Source: Chloranthus sessilifolius (Eukaryota > Streptophyta > Magnoliopsida > Chloranthales > Chloranthaceae). From it: DNA of 64,000 bases. This document shows positions 1 to 12,345 of this stretch, in pieces. The notes beneath the pieces were generated by a model. The model ran no database searches, had not been told where the DNA came from, and saw only the letters and a list, made by a program, of their open reading frames with translations. Numbering within the stretch: the first letter of the stretch is position 1; each line of letters begins with the position of its first letter. The stretch is from NCBI GenBank assembly GCA_021018995.1, contig CM037588.1, positions 138,877,725-138,941,724 on the forward strand. The letters run 5' to 3'. The position numbers and the translations under genes are program-made.

Positions 1-424
1 ATAGTGGTTGTGACTATAGCTATTAGCTTAATGGACATATTCACCGATTTGGTGATATGTGGATTTTCATGCTTTATGATGGAGAAATTGGCTGAGGATA
101 AGTTCAGTCTTTCGTGGTGAACTCAATGTGGATAGTAATTGAATGATTCTAGGGAATACATTTTTTCATTCCGGGTGCATGAGTTATTTCCTCATGGTGG
201 GTAAGTTCTTATCAACGGGAATCATAGTTCGTGAGCTAGCGTTCGGAAATGTGGTCATCAATTTTAGGCGAAAATCTCCATGGAGGGAAGAATGTAACAA
301 CCTCAAATGTATTTGTGTGTAAATCGATTCGTATCTGGGCGTGAATATTTAACTTGATGCACGTGGAAAGATCGGATTACTTAGGACAATTTTCGAGGAC
401 GAAAATTTTATAAGGTGGGAAGAA
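1..424 (+). mobile_element. 3' end of internal region of Tekay/Del-like Ty3/gypsy element (partial)
   Basis: No open coding sequence remains here. The assignment rests on the junction at its right end: a TTTTCGAGGACGAAAAT-type stretch (about 392-408), then a purine-rich AAGGTGGGAAGAA tract and TGTAACAGCC. This is the usual order of gag-pol 3' end, polypurine tract and 3' LTR in plant gypsy elements. A second, similar junction (GGAGGGAAGAA then TGTAACAACC) lies at about 282-302, 130 bp upstream. The rest of the element, including its 5' LTR, would lie left of the window. The stretch 1-280 shows no recognisable domain. Confidence 0.6.
412..424 (+). other. polypurine tract of element A
   Basis: AAGGTGGGAAGAA lies directly before the TG that opens the LTR. 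It is the expected primer site for plus-strand DNA synthesis and nearly matches the tract of the Tekay-like element at 54380-54392 (AAGGTGGGGAGAA). Confidence 0.7.
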
Positions 425-1430
425 TGTAACAGCCTGAAAATTTTGACTTTGAATAGTGTATCCCGGGATGTATGCCCGACTTTGAACAGTGTACCTCGGT
501 GCGTGTCTGATCGGTCACGTGCTCGATTTTATGAAATTACTTACGTAAGTTAAATTGGGTTGGTCTTGAGTGGAAAAAGACCGATTTAGATTGTGTGTTG
601 AGCATTAGGTGGTTTCTTATGCACCAAGCTTTGGTGTATGGGCTCAACACCGGGTCCGATTAGTGGATGGTTTGGGTGTGTAGGCCTACACCTAATCAAA
701 GAAAACTATTTTGTTATGAGATAACACCTAAATAGGTACGTTCGTTTCACACGGGAGCTAGATCCTTAGATGAGAACTAATACGCCCAAAGACAAGTATA
801 TGTGTTTTGTATGGGAACCGATCCCATTTAGTTAAAGAAGGCAATTCCTTCTTTTGGGAGCTAACACCCGGTTTGCACAAGGTTTTTTTAGGTTTTGGGT
901 TTTTGAGGAGAAAAGGAAGAGAGAAAGAGGAGGAGATGAAATGAACGTGTTGAATCCATGAGTGCCGAGCCTTAGATTTGTGCGAAAAACATTTGTGAGA
1001 TCGTCTAAGGGGAAGATCGTCGTCAATTTCGACGTTTGGTTGTGGTTTTATGGGTTTTGGAGCCGTTTGGGGGTTTTGAAACCCTCTTCTTGCCAAGAGA
1101 TCGTGGGTTTTGATCCGCAAATCGTAGCGTGAGTTTGCGTGAAGTGTGTGTGGAAGGATTGCCGTTAATTTCATGGGTTTGGTTGTGATCTTGGAGCACG
1201 GAGATGATCGAGGTGGGTTTAGAAACCCTTTTTGTTTAACGAAGAAAACGGTCTGATCTACGAGTAGATCGCCGATTTAAAGAGGTAAATAATGCAATTG
1301 TTCCATGTATTTAATTAAATATATGTTGCTTAGATGTGTGCAAAAGATTAGGATCAAAAGGATTGAATTTTGATGAAAAAAAAATGGGTTTCAAGGTTCA
1401 AACCCGAGAAGTGCTCAGAAACTGCCAAAA

Positions 1431-1975
1431 TCGATTAATCGATTTTGAAACTCGATTAATCAATTTTTGACAAGAGATAAATTCAAGAAGAACTTCACGA
1501 AATCGATTAATCAAAGAGAATTTCGATTAATCGATTTTGAAATTCGATTGATCGATTTTGAAAATCGATTAATCGAGTTTGCCTGGGCTTACTGACACTA
1601 CCGTAGTATTTTGGCCATAACGTTTTGTGCCGAATTCTGATTGACGTGATTCTTGTTGCGTTAGAAAGAAGACATCAAGGCCTACAACTTTCATGAATTG
1701 ACCAACTTGTGAATCAATCTTTTTAAAGGTCAAAATTTAGTAATAAGTTAGGTAAATTTTTTATTTTTGTCGAGAAACGAAACCGATTAATCGAGTAAAA
1801 TCGATTAATCGATTTTTGAATTTCGATTAATCGAAATTGGGTCGATTAATCGACTGGCCTCAAATAGTGAATAAGATTTTTTTGGCTCTTTTAAAATCGA
1901 TCAATCTAGAGAAAATCGATCAATCGACTTTGGAAATTCGATTAATCGATTTTGAAATCGATTAGTCGATTTTGT
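1431..1975. repeat. two clusters of palindrome TCGATTAATCGA in LTR A
   Basis: The 12-bp palindrome TCGATTAATCGA and close variants recur many times at 1431-1580 and again at 1779-1975, separated by a unique stretch holding the first copy of the core motif. Half-sites such as TCGATCAATC and TCGATTGATCG show decay from a common unit. The arrangement matches the palindrome clusters of the other LTRs in this window but uses a different palindrome. Confidence 0.85.
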
Positions 1976-2799
1976 TTGAGTTTGCCAGTGCTGCTTTAGT
2001 ATTTTGACTATAACTTTCTACTCCGACCTTCGATTGATGCGATTCTTGAGGCGTTGGAAAGATAACAAAGAGATCTACAATGTTTGTGTTTTGACCAACT
2101 TATGAATCTAAATATTTAAAGGTAAACATTTAGGAGAAAGGTTACATCAATTTCTGTGTTGGCGCGAACTTGCCCGTTCCGACTCGATTTTTTTAGAAAA
2201 CACTTAAACAGTCTAAGTTATTAGTGGTTGGGGTTAATCCTTGATGCATCATTGTGTGCTTGTAATGTAGATTAAGGGTGAACGGCCATCGATAGGACCT
2301 TGCTTGCTTCGAGGTTAAGGTAGGGGAAATTTAATATTTGATTATATTTTTGAAATTGATTCATAGATGCCTTAATTTAATTAAATGAAAATGATAAGTG
2401 TGATTTGAAGTTTTGTTATTTAAAATCGATGCTTGAATCTAACTGGACATGTAGGGGAACTTCAACACAAACTTACATGTTTAACTTTGATTCATTGTTT
2501 CCTTGAGGTATTTATATGAAAAAAATGATAAGTTTTCTTGATGTATTTTGATGTTAGTTTGATAGATATTGGAATTATAACTTGAACTCCTTGCAAAATA
2601 GAAATTTAAAATCCGTGAGTCGAAAATGGTGAATTTTGAACTTAACCTAGAATTTGTACTATGGTATTCGATTTTTAAACTTGATTTTTAAATGGTGAGT
2701 TTTAAAACCTTTTAAGCAAGAATGTGAGCTTTGGATCGTGATTTAGAAATCTGAACTAGAATGTGAACTCGAAATCTTTGAGTCTTGTAGATTTGTGAG

Positions 2800-3500
2800 A
2801 AGGTACACCCTTGGACCGCTGTGGCGGGATTTATGTACACCCTTGGACCGCTGTGGCGGGATTTGTGTATACCCTTGGACCGCTGTGGCGGGATTTATGT
2901 ACACCCTTGGACCGCTGTTGCGGGATTTGTATATACCCTTGGACCGTTGTGGCGGGATTTATGTACGCCCTTGGACCGTTTTTACGGGATTTTACGTACA
3001 CCCTTGTGCTTATATACGCCTTTGGACCGTTTTACGGATTTTACGTACAACCTTGGACTTGTTGTGCTCATGTACGCCCTTGGACCGTTTTACGATTTTA
3101 CGTAGACCTGTGGACTTGTTGTGCGCATGTGCGCCGTTCGACCGTTTTTACGGGGTTTTACGTACACGCTCAGACGCGTTGTGCTCATGTAGGCCCGTGG
3201 ACCACTTTCGCGAGATTTTACGTACGCCTTTGGACCTTTGTTGTGAGTCATATGCGCCTTTGGACCGTTTTACGGATTCGTACCTTAGATTTCGATGTAG
3301 TCATGTACGCCCTTGGACCGCTTTTGCGGCATTTTATGTACTCTTTGGATTATACTTCGTAAATCAAACCATAAGTCGTGAGATTAAAGTGGACCGCTAT
3401 GGGCGGATATTGTGCATGTGGACCGCTATGGGCGATTATATGTATGTGGACCTGGGCGGATTATGCTTATCGTGGACCGCTATGGGCGCAAGTACCATGT
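2800..3500 (+). repeat. tandem hairpin repeats in LTR A
   Basis: A field of about 32-bp units reading roughly GTACACCCTTGGACCG..GCGGGATTTAT, strongest at 2800-2970 and more degenerate and wider spaced to 3500. Each unit holds a small inverted repeat, CCGC-TGTG-GCGG, later GACCGCTATGGGCG. The tandem copies lack stops in several frames and so generate spurious open frames. Confidence 0.85.
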
Positions 3501-4226
3501 GGGCGGCGGATTTGAAATCAGTTTTGATAAATAAATGTTTTGAAATCACTTTTGTGTGTAAAAGGAAATCAGTTTGAAATCAGTTTTGTATGATAAGGAA
3601 ATCACTTTTGAATCAGTTTTGTGAAAAGGAAGTCGATTTGAAATCAGTCATGTGATAAGAAAACAGTATTTGAAATCAGTCTTTGTTGATAAGAAAAAGT
3701 ACCTTTGAAACGAGTTTCAGTTTTAAATAAGAAAAGGTTTGATTGTGACATTGAATCTATGTTTCCTTATGATAAGATGTGAATGAGTATTGAAATTTCC
3801 TCTACTGAGTTAGGATGTAGCTCACCCCTTCGACTATACGTCACAGGTATAACTTCTAAGTGGACACCAGACTTGCAGATTGAGGAATTGAGGAGGGCTA
3901 TGATATTCGGGGTCGTAGATTGAGTACTTTGTGGAGATTGGTGAGTTCAGACTTAGTACCCTTTGAACTCGTATATAATTTTATACACCACTGTTTGGTG
4001 ACGTTGGTACATCACTGGTGGCCATTGTTAGTTATTGTAATATTAGATGTTAGAATTATAGATTTATTCATGTCATATGTATTATCTGCTTTGATTTCTG
4101 CATGCTAGGTTTTGTACCAAGCATTCTGTGTTCGGAACGTGTTCTATGACCCGACGGTCCGGGATTTCCCATTCGTGTTTGAAAAAAAAAAAAAAAAAAA
4201 AATATGTCTCAAAATTCGGGTTGTCA

Positions 4227-4268
4227 GAAAAATTTTCTTAACAGCAAGTGCCACTAAAAGAGCTTATT
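4227..4268 (+). mobile_element. LINE fragment left of solo LTR B
   Basis: A 42-bp remnant between the end of LTR A and the start of LTR B. Its reading frame continues, across the TTATT target duplication, into the LINE frame at 8158, and the encoded residues (VPLKELI) fit the linker before the LINE RT domain. One in-frame stop lies at 4239-4241. The LINE therefore probably extended leftwards before LTR A inserted. Confidence 0.5.
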
Positions 4269-4989
4269 TGTGACAGCCCGAATTTTTCCCTTCTCGTAAA
4301 TGGGAAAGGTCACGCCATCGAATCACCTAACATGATCTTGTCATATAAGGGCATCGCGTACAAAGTGTAACATATGCAGAAGCGAATTGAATTAACTCTG
4401 ATATGTAGAAATATGGAAACAACTTATATTCATTCATTTATCTAAAGCAGCAAACTGAACAGGAATATAAACATAAACCTATACTTGAAGTAGTAAATAA
4501 TCTTAAACCACACTATTGTTTATACATGTTTAATGTTTATACACAAATCTCTTTCTCTCTCTCTCAAACCTCTCAAGGAAAGAAGTCCTCAGCAGAACCT
4601 TCCTCCTCGTCCTCCTCAGGCTGGTAGGTAGGTAGGAACAGCCTCGTGCTCAGGGTCTTGAACAGTATTTGCAGCTAAGACATAAAGTCGTAGGATGAGC
4701 TATCATCGAAGCTCAGTAGGGACAATTAAAATGCTAATTTATATGAGAGCTAATCAATTCATATCTAGATGTAAAATAAAATAAAGTACATATCATCTTA
4801 TATTATATCTATTCTAGCATCAATATATCCTAGCAGTATATCACAGACAAGCACTAATTCATGAAATTATTATATCATGCTGACATATTCATGCTGACTA
4901 AATAAGAGGAATTTTACTGACAAGGCATCATGTGAGATAATTTTAAGGAATCATGCTGAAATAAGACATGTACAAGAACAAGAAACAAA

Positions 4990-5250
4990 AAATCAAGCTC
5001 CCGATTTAGCGGGATCACTTGTCAAGCTCCCGAGTTAGCGAGATCACTTGGACCGAGAAAGTCAAGCTCTCGAGTTAGCGGGATCACTTTTCAAGCTCCC
5101 GAGTTAGCGGGATCACTTGGACCGAGATATTAAGCCCCTGAGCTAGGTTAACAGGGTCACTTGACTCAAGAAGTCAAGCCCTTGAGCTATGTTAGCAAGG
5201 TCACTTGACACGAGACTGGTCAAGCCCCTGGGCTAATGAAACAAACGAGT
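4990..5250 (-). repeat. tandem hairpin repeats in LTR B
   Basis: Repeated units of about 34-50 bp, plus-strand text CAAGCTCCCGAGTTAGCGGG followed by ATCACTTG. Each has an inverted repeat TCCCG-AGTTAG-CGGGA, drifting to CCCTGAGCTAGGTTAACAGGG in later units. The position within the LTR corresponds to the hairpin fields of LTRs A and D. Confidence 0.8.
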
Positions 5251-6349
5251 ATCAAGAATCAAGACGTGACCATGTACGAGAACAAGCAGGCGAGAACATC
5301 ATGCACATATATATTAAAATCACATGCTTGCATAGCTGAGCATATAACAGAGTATAACTTAAACTAAGCTATGCATGTAACTAAGCATAACTGAAGCATA
5401 TAGCTGAGCCTAACTAAACTTCACATGATTGTATATACGAAAACTAGCATACTCAAACGTAGAATGGTCGTATCCACTTTATTCAGCAAAACTAAGCTAA
5501 CCATTTATTAAAGCTGAATTAGCAACTAAACTTATCAAAGCTTATCTCTAACGTTGCACTATCAAACTCACTTATCAAAACAAGCATACTGAAAACTAGC
5601 ATAACATGGTCATACTAAGCATGCAAGCATACCCTATCTACCAAGTTATCAAATCCGAAATTTCACAGCTGAACTCTCAGAACTATCCACACGAGCATAT
5701 TCAAAATTGACCTAGCATGGTCCTACATATTCAGCAAAATTGAGCTAACAAGTTATCAAACTGAACTTTCAAAACTAAATTATCAACTCTCAAAGTTGTC
5801 AAAACTGACATAGCATATCATACAACTTCATCCTTCTTCAACTAGCAAATTGATTTAAAAATCAGGTCTTACATTGGAACACACACCTCTAAACTGATAT
5901 CTATCACTTGATGAACATAACTAGCATATTCATTCTTAACTGAAACTGAACTGAACTTCAAATATTTCTTTATCATCATTCATGTCAAAAACTGTTATGC
6001 GTATAGGTCTACATATGCTTATATCAAATGTTTGCTTAGCTTAGACATAAATCAGAACTACCACATAAATTAGTAAGGTAATTTCCCTACTTGCACAGAC
6101 GCTTACGTAAATCTGTTGGTAAGGGTACTCATGCATAAAAGAACACCGCTATTATATCAATTTCTCAAAACGTCTCATGTGCAACAAGTTGCATCTATAG
6201 TGTATATAAATGGAGTTTAGTATACCCAATGGAATATAGGGTCACCTGAGACCCAACACACATGTTTTATACTGTTTACAGCTTGTAGAGTCACCACACA
6301 TATGCCAAATATAGACGAAGGGTCATTGAAGCAAAGACGGTAAGCAGAC

Positions 6350-6660
6350 ATAGGCTTGCCTCGGCAAGCCATAGGGGTTGCCGCGGCAAGCAGCCCTGTT
6401 GAACACCTTTCTACAACTTATCACTAACTTTTGACCCTTTAAACGTTTGATTCAGAACTTTATTACTCATAAAAGTTGTAGGGCTTGTTGTTCCCTTTCC
6501 AACGCATTAAGAATCGTACCAATCGGAGTTCGGGGTCAAAAGTTATGACCAAACTACCGAGCAATGGTCTGTGCACCATGCTTGTCGCGGTAAGCCTGAG
6601 CACCTTGCCACGGCAAGCCTGTAAAGTTGCCACGGCAAGCCTATCAGGCTTGGCTTGCCA
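6350..6660. repeat. palindrome cluster TTGCCGCGGCAA, proximal, LTR B
   Basis: Repeated inverted motifs of the form CTTGCC(A/G)CGGCAAGC at 6352-6392 and 6577-6660. They lie on both sides of the conserved core motif (6472-6545, minus strand), the same layout as in LTR A. Confidence 0.8.
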
Positions 6661-7459
6661 GGGTATTTTTTGCTCCACTTTGGCTTCTTTTACTCAAGCA
6701 ATTGGCTGGTTCTTTTGTATACATATAAAGCTAATATATTGTGTATATATATTGCACCAAAATATTGTTTACGACATACCTTTTGGTGTGCTTGTAATTA
6801 CAACGAGATGACGCTGAACGCACGTCGGTGTCGAGTTTGCCGAGCTCGTACAAACTAGGGCTGTAATGACTTTTCTGAGATTTAGCAATCGCTTTCAGAA
6901 TCCTCTTGATTTATCTGCAGGTTACCTTGTGCTTCTAGGATCTGAATTTAAGGTTGAATTTAAGAAGTTTACAAGAGAATGGTTTGAGAACGAGTGTGTA
7001 TAAAAGATCTTCTCTAGTTTTTAATGGCTGTGTAGATTTGAATGGGTTTGGATTTTTAGCATAGCTAGTACACAGGGTCTAGTTTGCGAAAGAATGGAAG
7101 GAGGAAGAAGGAGATGTGTTGGCAGACGCTTTGTAGTGTTTTCCTACCTTGCGTGCATGAGAGTCAAGTATGACTCATGTAGTCGTGGAACTAAGCTGTG
7201 CAAGAAAACAGCTTATAAGTTGTTCAGGGATGAGATCCGTTCTCAAGTAGATACACCCTCGCATGGTGTAATAGCAGACAAGCCAAATGTGGCTTTAGCT
7301 TAGTATAACTCTAATACACCTTTAAGTGTATTAGGCAGCTGGTATGTAAACAGCTATTAGCCAACAACTGGCTGGTATTTAAATAGCTAATGTTAAACAG
7401 TTGATGCGTGGCTTGAGTATATTTTCTTTAACTAAATTAGTTGCGGGAAAGTTGGCGAG

Positions 7460-7629
7460 GAAACCTTGTATTGCTTGCCTCAAGTGGCTGAGGCAAGGTA
7501 CTTGCCTCAAGTACTGAGGCAACCATACTTGCTTGCCTCAGGTGCTATAGAAACCTCTTGTTTTGTTGTCACTGATACATCATTACCTAATTAGTGTGCT
7601 GTGCTATCGTAGTATTTCAGAACTGTTTG

Positions 7630-7683
<54 letters not shown>

Positions 7684-7830
7684 CTTTATATTTGTTTATT
7701 TATTTGTAGGCTTGCCTCAGTTGCCGAGGCAACCATTTAGGCTTGCCTCAGGATGCCGAGGCAAGGTGCTCGCCTCAAGTGACTAAGGCAACCTATTTCA
7801 CTTGCCTCTATTGCCGAGGTGAGGCCATTA
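7460..7830. repeat. palindrome cluster TTGCC-GAGGCAA, distal, LTR B
   Basis: At least eight imperfect copies of TTGCCTCA..TGAGGCAA or TTGCCGAGGCAA, interrupted by an (AT)n microsatellite at about 7636-7680. This is the same palindrome family as 6350-6660 and is not found in the other LTRs. Confidence 0.8.
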
Positions 7831-8157
7831 GGCCTTGGTTGGTATTTTATTCCATGCACGCCTAGGTTTTGGGTCAAAGAATTGACACCTCTCAGTGCCT
7901 ACCAGTCTACTAGTCCTATGTATTATTTAAAATTGTGTTACGCAAATTTTCATCTTTAGGAGGGCTCCGAATATTTTAATTTCTACCTAATTCATTGTTT
8001 CAATTATTAATATTGGCCCACTAAGGTTCCACTATTTAACAATCATCATTAACCTTCTAAATCAGTTCTTTGTATTACGTTTTTGACACAAGCCTGACCC
8101 TACTCGAGTTCATACCTGGTATTGTCAGGATAAAAATGTGGCAGATGTTACATTATT

Positions 8158-11100
8158 TTTGTAGTGGAAGTAGTGATTAGCCTCAATAAGGAATTCACTA
8201 TTGAAGAGAGTTTTGTTCGTCAGAATGCTAGAGTTCAATGGCTTGAAGCTAGTGACTTGAACACAAAGTTTTTCTACTCCACAGTCGCTTCCCGGATTTC
8301 CAGTAACACTTTCTTCGAGCTTCTTCTCCCTTCTGGTGAAAGAATCATTGATCCTCATCGTATAGGTGATATTGCGATCAAACACTATCAAAATATCTAT
8401 GCTCCTTCATCCGAGGATCCTATTCCTCTTATTCCTTTCAAGAACAAACTCAACCCTATGCAAGCGTCTATTCTTTCGCGAGAGATTTCAGTTGCGGAGA
8501 TAAAAAATGTTGTCTTCCATTCTCCCAAGAAAAAAGCTCCAAGCCCTGATGGCTTCTTTGCAGAATTTTTTCAATCTTTCTGGGATATTGTTGACACCGA
8601 TGTCATCAGTTCGGTACGTTGTTTCTTTGTCAAAAGACGTCTCCCGAAATCTCTGAACTCTACTTTTTTTAAGTTTATTCCCAAAGAGATAGGATCTAAC
8701 ACCATTGATAAATTTCATCCAATTGCTTTATGTAATTTTCTCTATAAGTTGATTACATAATTTTCTCTATAAGGTGATTGCAAAGATCATTTCTACTCGC
8801 CTAGCTTTGGTGCTTCCCTCTCTTGTAAGCTGGAACCATCGACTTTCATCAAAGGCCGGAAAATTATCGAGAACATCTTGACGGCTCACGAGTTGGTTAG
8901 AAATTTCCACCTCAAATCTGGACCAAAAGCCTTCTGTGCAAAGATTGATCTTCAAAAGGCTTTTGACAAAGTAAGATGGGAATTTATTATTTCTATCTTT
9001 CATCAACTGGGCTTCGATGACATATGGCTACAATGGATCAAGGAATGTATTACTACTCTGATATTGTCTCTTCTAATCAATGACACCTCTCAAGGCTACT
9101 TTGGAAGAAGTTGCGGTATTCGATCTCGAACTTAATATTTGCAGATGATTTATTTATTATTATGAAGGAGGACATCCCATCGGCTACGACCCTTCGGAGT
9201 CTCCTTGATAGCTTTTACCTCATTTCAGGACTTGAGGTGAACGATTCGAAAAGTACCATCCTATGTAGTGAAGCTTGCTTCCTCCAAATCCAAATCATCT
9301 CTGCGCTTCACTTTCCGAAGGAACTCTACTGATCAAGTACCTGGGTCTTCCATTGGTTTCTGGCAAGATGTCCTCCTCTACTTGCACTCCGCTCATTGAT
9401 AAGGTTCAAAATCGCCTAGTTGGTTGGAAAAGTAATCTTCTTTCTTATGTCGGATGGATTGAGCTCATCAAATCTGTTCTTAGCAACTATCAGAATTACT
9501 GGTCTGAGGCCTTCTATCATCCAAGGAAAATCATTCAAAAATTAGAGCAAATTTTCTATAGATTCCTCTGGAAAGGTCCTTCTATGGTCCATCCCATTAG
9601 TTGGAACCACATTTGCAAACTGACTAATGAAGGGGGTCTTGAATTGCGTAGAATTGTTGATTGGAATAACGTGGGCCTTTCAAAGCTCTTTTGGAATCTT
9701 GTTTCTAGAAAGTCTTTATGGGCTAACTGGTGCATTGCAAGATATATTCTTCCTTCTAATGTCTGGAGTTGCTCTCTCCCTAATAGTTGTTCTTATGCTT
9801 GGAAAGGTATTATGAGGGTTCGAGATACCATAAAATCACACTTCCGTGTAATCATTGGTGATGACTCCTCTACCAAATTTTGGATTGACCTTGGCTTGAA
9901 AATGGTACTCTTATCCAAAAATATGGCCAACGCTTCATGGTTCAATCGGGTATCACTGAAGATGCCTTGGTTTTGGATCTCTATGACATCGGAGGCTGGT
10001 CACTCCCTAACCCGTATACTAGAAGACTGAAAGATGCTTGGAAGGATTTTTTGAGCACTGTCTTTCAATGGCCAACACCGAAGACAAGATTATATGAAAA
10101 TCTACTCCATCTGGTAATTTCTCTCTCAAAGCTATTGGGAAATGCTTCAAAACGGAATAATCTATTGTTCCTTGGTAGTCTTTCATCTGGCACCCACAGA
10201 AATTTCCTAAACATGCCTTTTGTGCTTGGTTTGACATCCAAGGAAAACTTCCTACCATTGGTAGTCTTGTTAAAAGAGGCCTTGCCATTCCTTCGAGATA
10301 TGTCTTATGTTGGTCTCATTCGGAAGATCATAACCATCTCTTTCGGTTGTTCTTTCACTAGTTGGATATGGCGCTCTATTCTCCATAGGCTTCGAATTGC
10401 GAAAAGAACAATAAAATTTTTTCAGATGAAATCAATTATTGCATTGAAATATATAAAAGTAATGATAACCATGCCTCGCTGATAAGGATTGCCTTCGCTG
10501 CAACAATTTGGAATATATGGAAAGAAAGAAATAGTCGCATATTTGAGAACTTGATTTCGCATAAGCAGGTCATCTTGAAAAGAATTGTTGAGGATGTTTC
10601 GATTAAAAGTCATAATACCAACATTCTAGAATCTTGCACCTCCACCCAATGGATATGTGCTCCAAAAAGTCCTAATGTTCCTGTTCTTTGTCAATGGACC
10701 CGTCCTCCTATTGGTTCTATAAAGTTAAACTCTGATGCCTCAATGGTGGGAGATAGATATAGCATTGGTGGCATTCTGCGAGATCACAGTGGTAACCATA
10801 TTGCCAGTTTTCATGGCCCAACTATGGCCCACTATATAACATGTTGAAATTAATGTGTTCCAACAGGGACTTCAGCTTGCGACTTCTCTTCAACTTACAA
10901 ATCTCATAGTTAAATCTGACTCTCTGCTTGTCATTCGTTGTATCACTAATTGTTACACAATTCCATGACATTATACATTCACTCTGCGGAAGGTAAAATC
11001 TCTTGCCCAACACTTCTAATGTTGCTCATTTCACATCATATGGTGAGAGATGAATTATAGCACTGATCTCCTTGCTCGAATTGGGCTGGATGTAAATGAT

Positions 11101-11191
11101 GTTATCCGGTGGTTTGATTCTAACGGTTCTCCCCTTCTTCACTCTCGCGTGAGAGAAGATTTGATTTATATCCATTATCGTATGTAATCTT
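8158..11191 (+). pseudogene. L1-type LINE ORF2 remnant (RT, zf-RVT, RNase H)
   Basis: A broken non-LTR reverse transcriptase polyprotein. The frame from 8164 to 8760 shows the RT N-terminal region (LRQ-like VRQNARVQWL, APSPDGFF) and ends in a stop. Downstream blocks hold KIDLQKAFDKVRWEFI (8941-8988) and the catalytic FADD (9138-9149). Between them, near 9115-9125, the usual QGDPLSP segment is missing, so there is an internal deletion. The region 9275-10030 matches the RT thumb and connection (LGLPLVSG, YRFLWKG), 10030-10480 the zinc-finger region, and 10690-10850 an RNase H start (KLNSDAS, GGILRDHSGN). The endonuclease domain is absent, left of LTR B or lost. Frameshifts and stops are frequent. 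The LINE resumes after the copia element at 41664. Confidence 0.9.
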
Positions 11192-11630
11192 TGTTGGGTA
11201 TTTGTGACCCACACAATAACTTTACCCTTTTCCTAGTTTAATTAAAATGTGATTGACTAAAGACTTTGGGATTTCATTGGTAACGCGATTCCACTCCACG
11301 CAACTTTAGGAGTCGGTTTCGACATGATTGGTTTGTGGTAAGCCAATCCCTATTTTTTAGTGATACACCTCTCCCTTGAATCCTTGATGGGTTAGGATTC
11401 AAGGGCATGTTATAAAAGAGGACAATGTCTCATCTTCATCTCAACTCAATGAACTTGTACCCATCATATAGAGGGAGATAGAAGTGAGGTAGCATTGTCC
11501 TCAAATCGGTAATCACGCGGCTCATCGGAATTCTCCGATGAGGATCATTCTTGGTGGCAAGGTATGTTCTAACCTTGCATTAAATTGTTGATGATTGAAA
11601 TCAATTAGCCTTCATTAATATTATATAACA
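11192..11630 (+). repeat. copia 5' LTR
   Basis: A 439-bp LTR that opens TGTTGGGTATTTGTGACCC and closes TTATATAACA. It matches 41222-41658 with scattered differences. A TATA box lies at 11411-11418. The primer-binding site follows 2 bp after the end. Confidence 0.95.
11411..11418 (+). promoter_or_regulatory. TATA box, copia 5' LTR
   Basis: TATAAAAG in the middle of the LTR, conserved in the 3' LTR at 41441-41448. It is the likely core promoter of the copia transcript. Confidence 0.75.
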
Positions 11631-11632
11631 AT

Positions 11633-11645
11633 TGGTATTAGAGTC
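11633..11645 (+). other. copia primer-binding site
   Basis: TGGTATTAGAGTC follows the LTR by 2 bp. It differs at a few bases from the usual initiator-tRNA-Met complement TGGTATCAGAGC, consistent with an ageing copy. Confidence 0.75.
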
Positions 11646-12301
11646 AGGTTAAGGCCGATTTATTTTCAATCATAAATAATAATAATAATAAAATCGGATT
11701 GGTTTGCAGATGCCGTGATTTCGCCTGTGGCTGTGGTGATTAGGTTCATAGTGATTTCCCACCGCCCAATTGGTGATCTCTCCAGTCCCCACTAGCTGGC
11801 CCTTTAAGGGCATTGCATAATAAAAATAAAAAATAAAAAAAATAGAGGAGTTCTGTGGGAGAAAATGAAGGTAAGATCTCTTTTACCTAACCTTCATCGG
11901 TCCGCCTCCTGAGCTCACCGGACGGCCACCGGTCAACTTGCCTCGTTGGCACCGTCGAACTTATACCGGTGACCGTCGGCAGTTCCACGGCCGTGATCCA
12001 TGACCCGGTCCGACATCTTTTACCTGGAGCGGCTATAACTAGAAGCACCAAACTATAACAAAGCAGGGTTCCTGTTTTGTTTCTTTACTTTTAAGCAATT
12101 TGATTTGATACGTTGTTATTCTTTACTTTACAAAAGGGGAAGCTAGAGTGTATATACAGAAGAACCAAACTTAGTGCTTTTATGAGTACTTATCCCATGT
12201 GGAGCTTAAGCAAAATATCTAGTGCTTCCCAACTATAATTAATTAATTAATTAAATTTATTTGGGCCATAGAATCTGATCTGAACCTGTCTAGACCAGAT
12301 T

Positions 12302-12345
<44 letters not shown>

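Larger units (their letters stand above)
425..4226 (+). mobile_element. 3' LTR (A) of Tekay/Del-like gypsy element
   Basis: A very long LTR of about 3.8 kb that opens TGTAACAGCC and closes GGGTTGTCA, the ends shared by the other Tekay-like LTRs here (B, D and the 45.8-kb element). Its parts in order are: palindrome clusters (1431-1580 and 1779-1975), each followed by a conserved core motif (about 1631-1690 and 2021-2080); a tandem hairpin-repeat field (2800-3500); a CTACTGAGTTAGGATGTAGCTC segment (3803-3824) typical of this LTR type; and a poly(A) run near the end (4183-4201). It appears to have inserted into a LINE, because LINE-like sequence follows at 4227. The left target duplication would be outside the window. 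Long open frames at 2795-3577 are artefacts of the tandem repeats. Confidence 0.75.
4269..8152 (-). mobile_element. solo LTR (B), Tekay/Del-like gypsy, 3.9 kb
   Basis: Read on the minus strand it opens TGTAACATCTGCC (from 8152) and closes CGGGCTGTCACA (at 4269). Perfect 5-bp target duplications TTATT flank it at 4264-4268 and 8153-8157. No internal region lies beside it, so it is a solo LTR left by LTR-LTR recombination. Inside, in minus-strand order, are a palindrome cluster (7830-7460), an AT microsatellite (7636-7680), a second palindrome cluster (6660-6580) followed by the conserved core motif (6545-6472), a third small cluster (6380-6350), hairpin repeats (5250-4990) and a CTACTGAGCTTCGATG segment (4725-4710). 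It interrupts a LINE. The open frame at 7094-7303 has no recognisable domain. Confidence 0.9.

Noticed and set aside
2795-3577. 260-codon open frame and two overlapping ones
   Set aside because: They arise from tandem hairpin units in LTR A that lack stops in several frames; no domain and three frames open at once.
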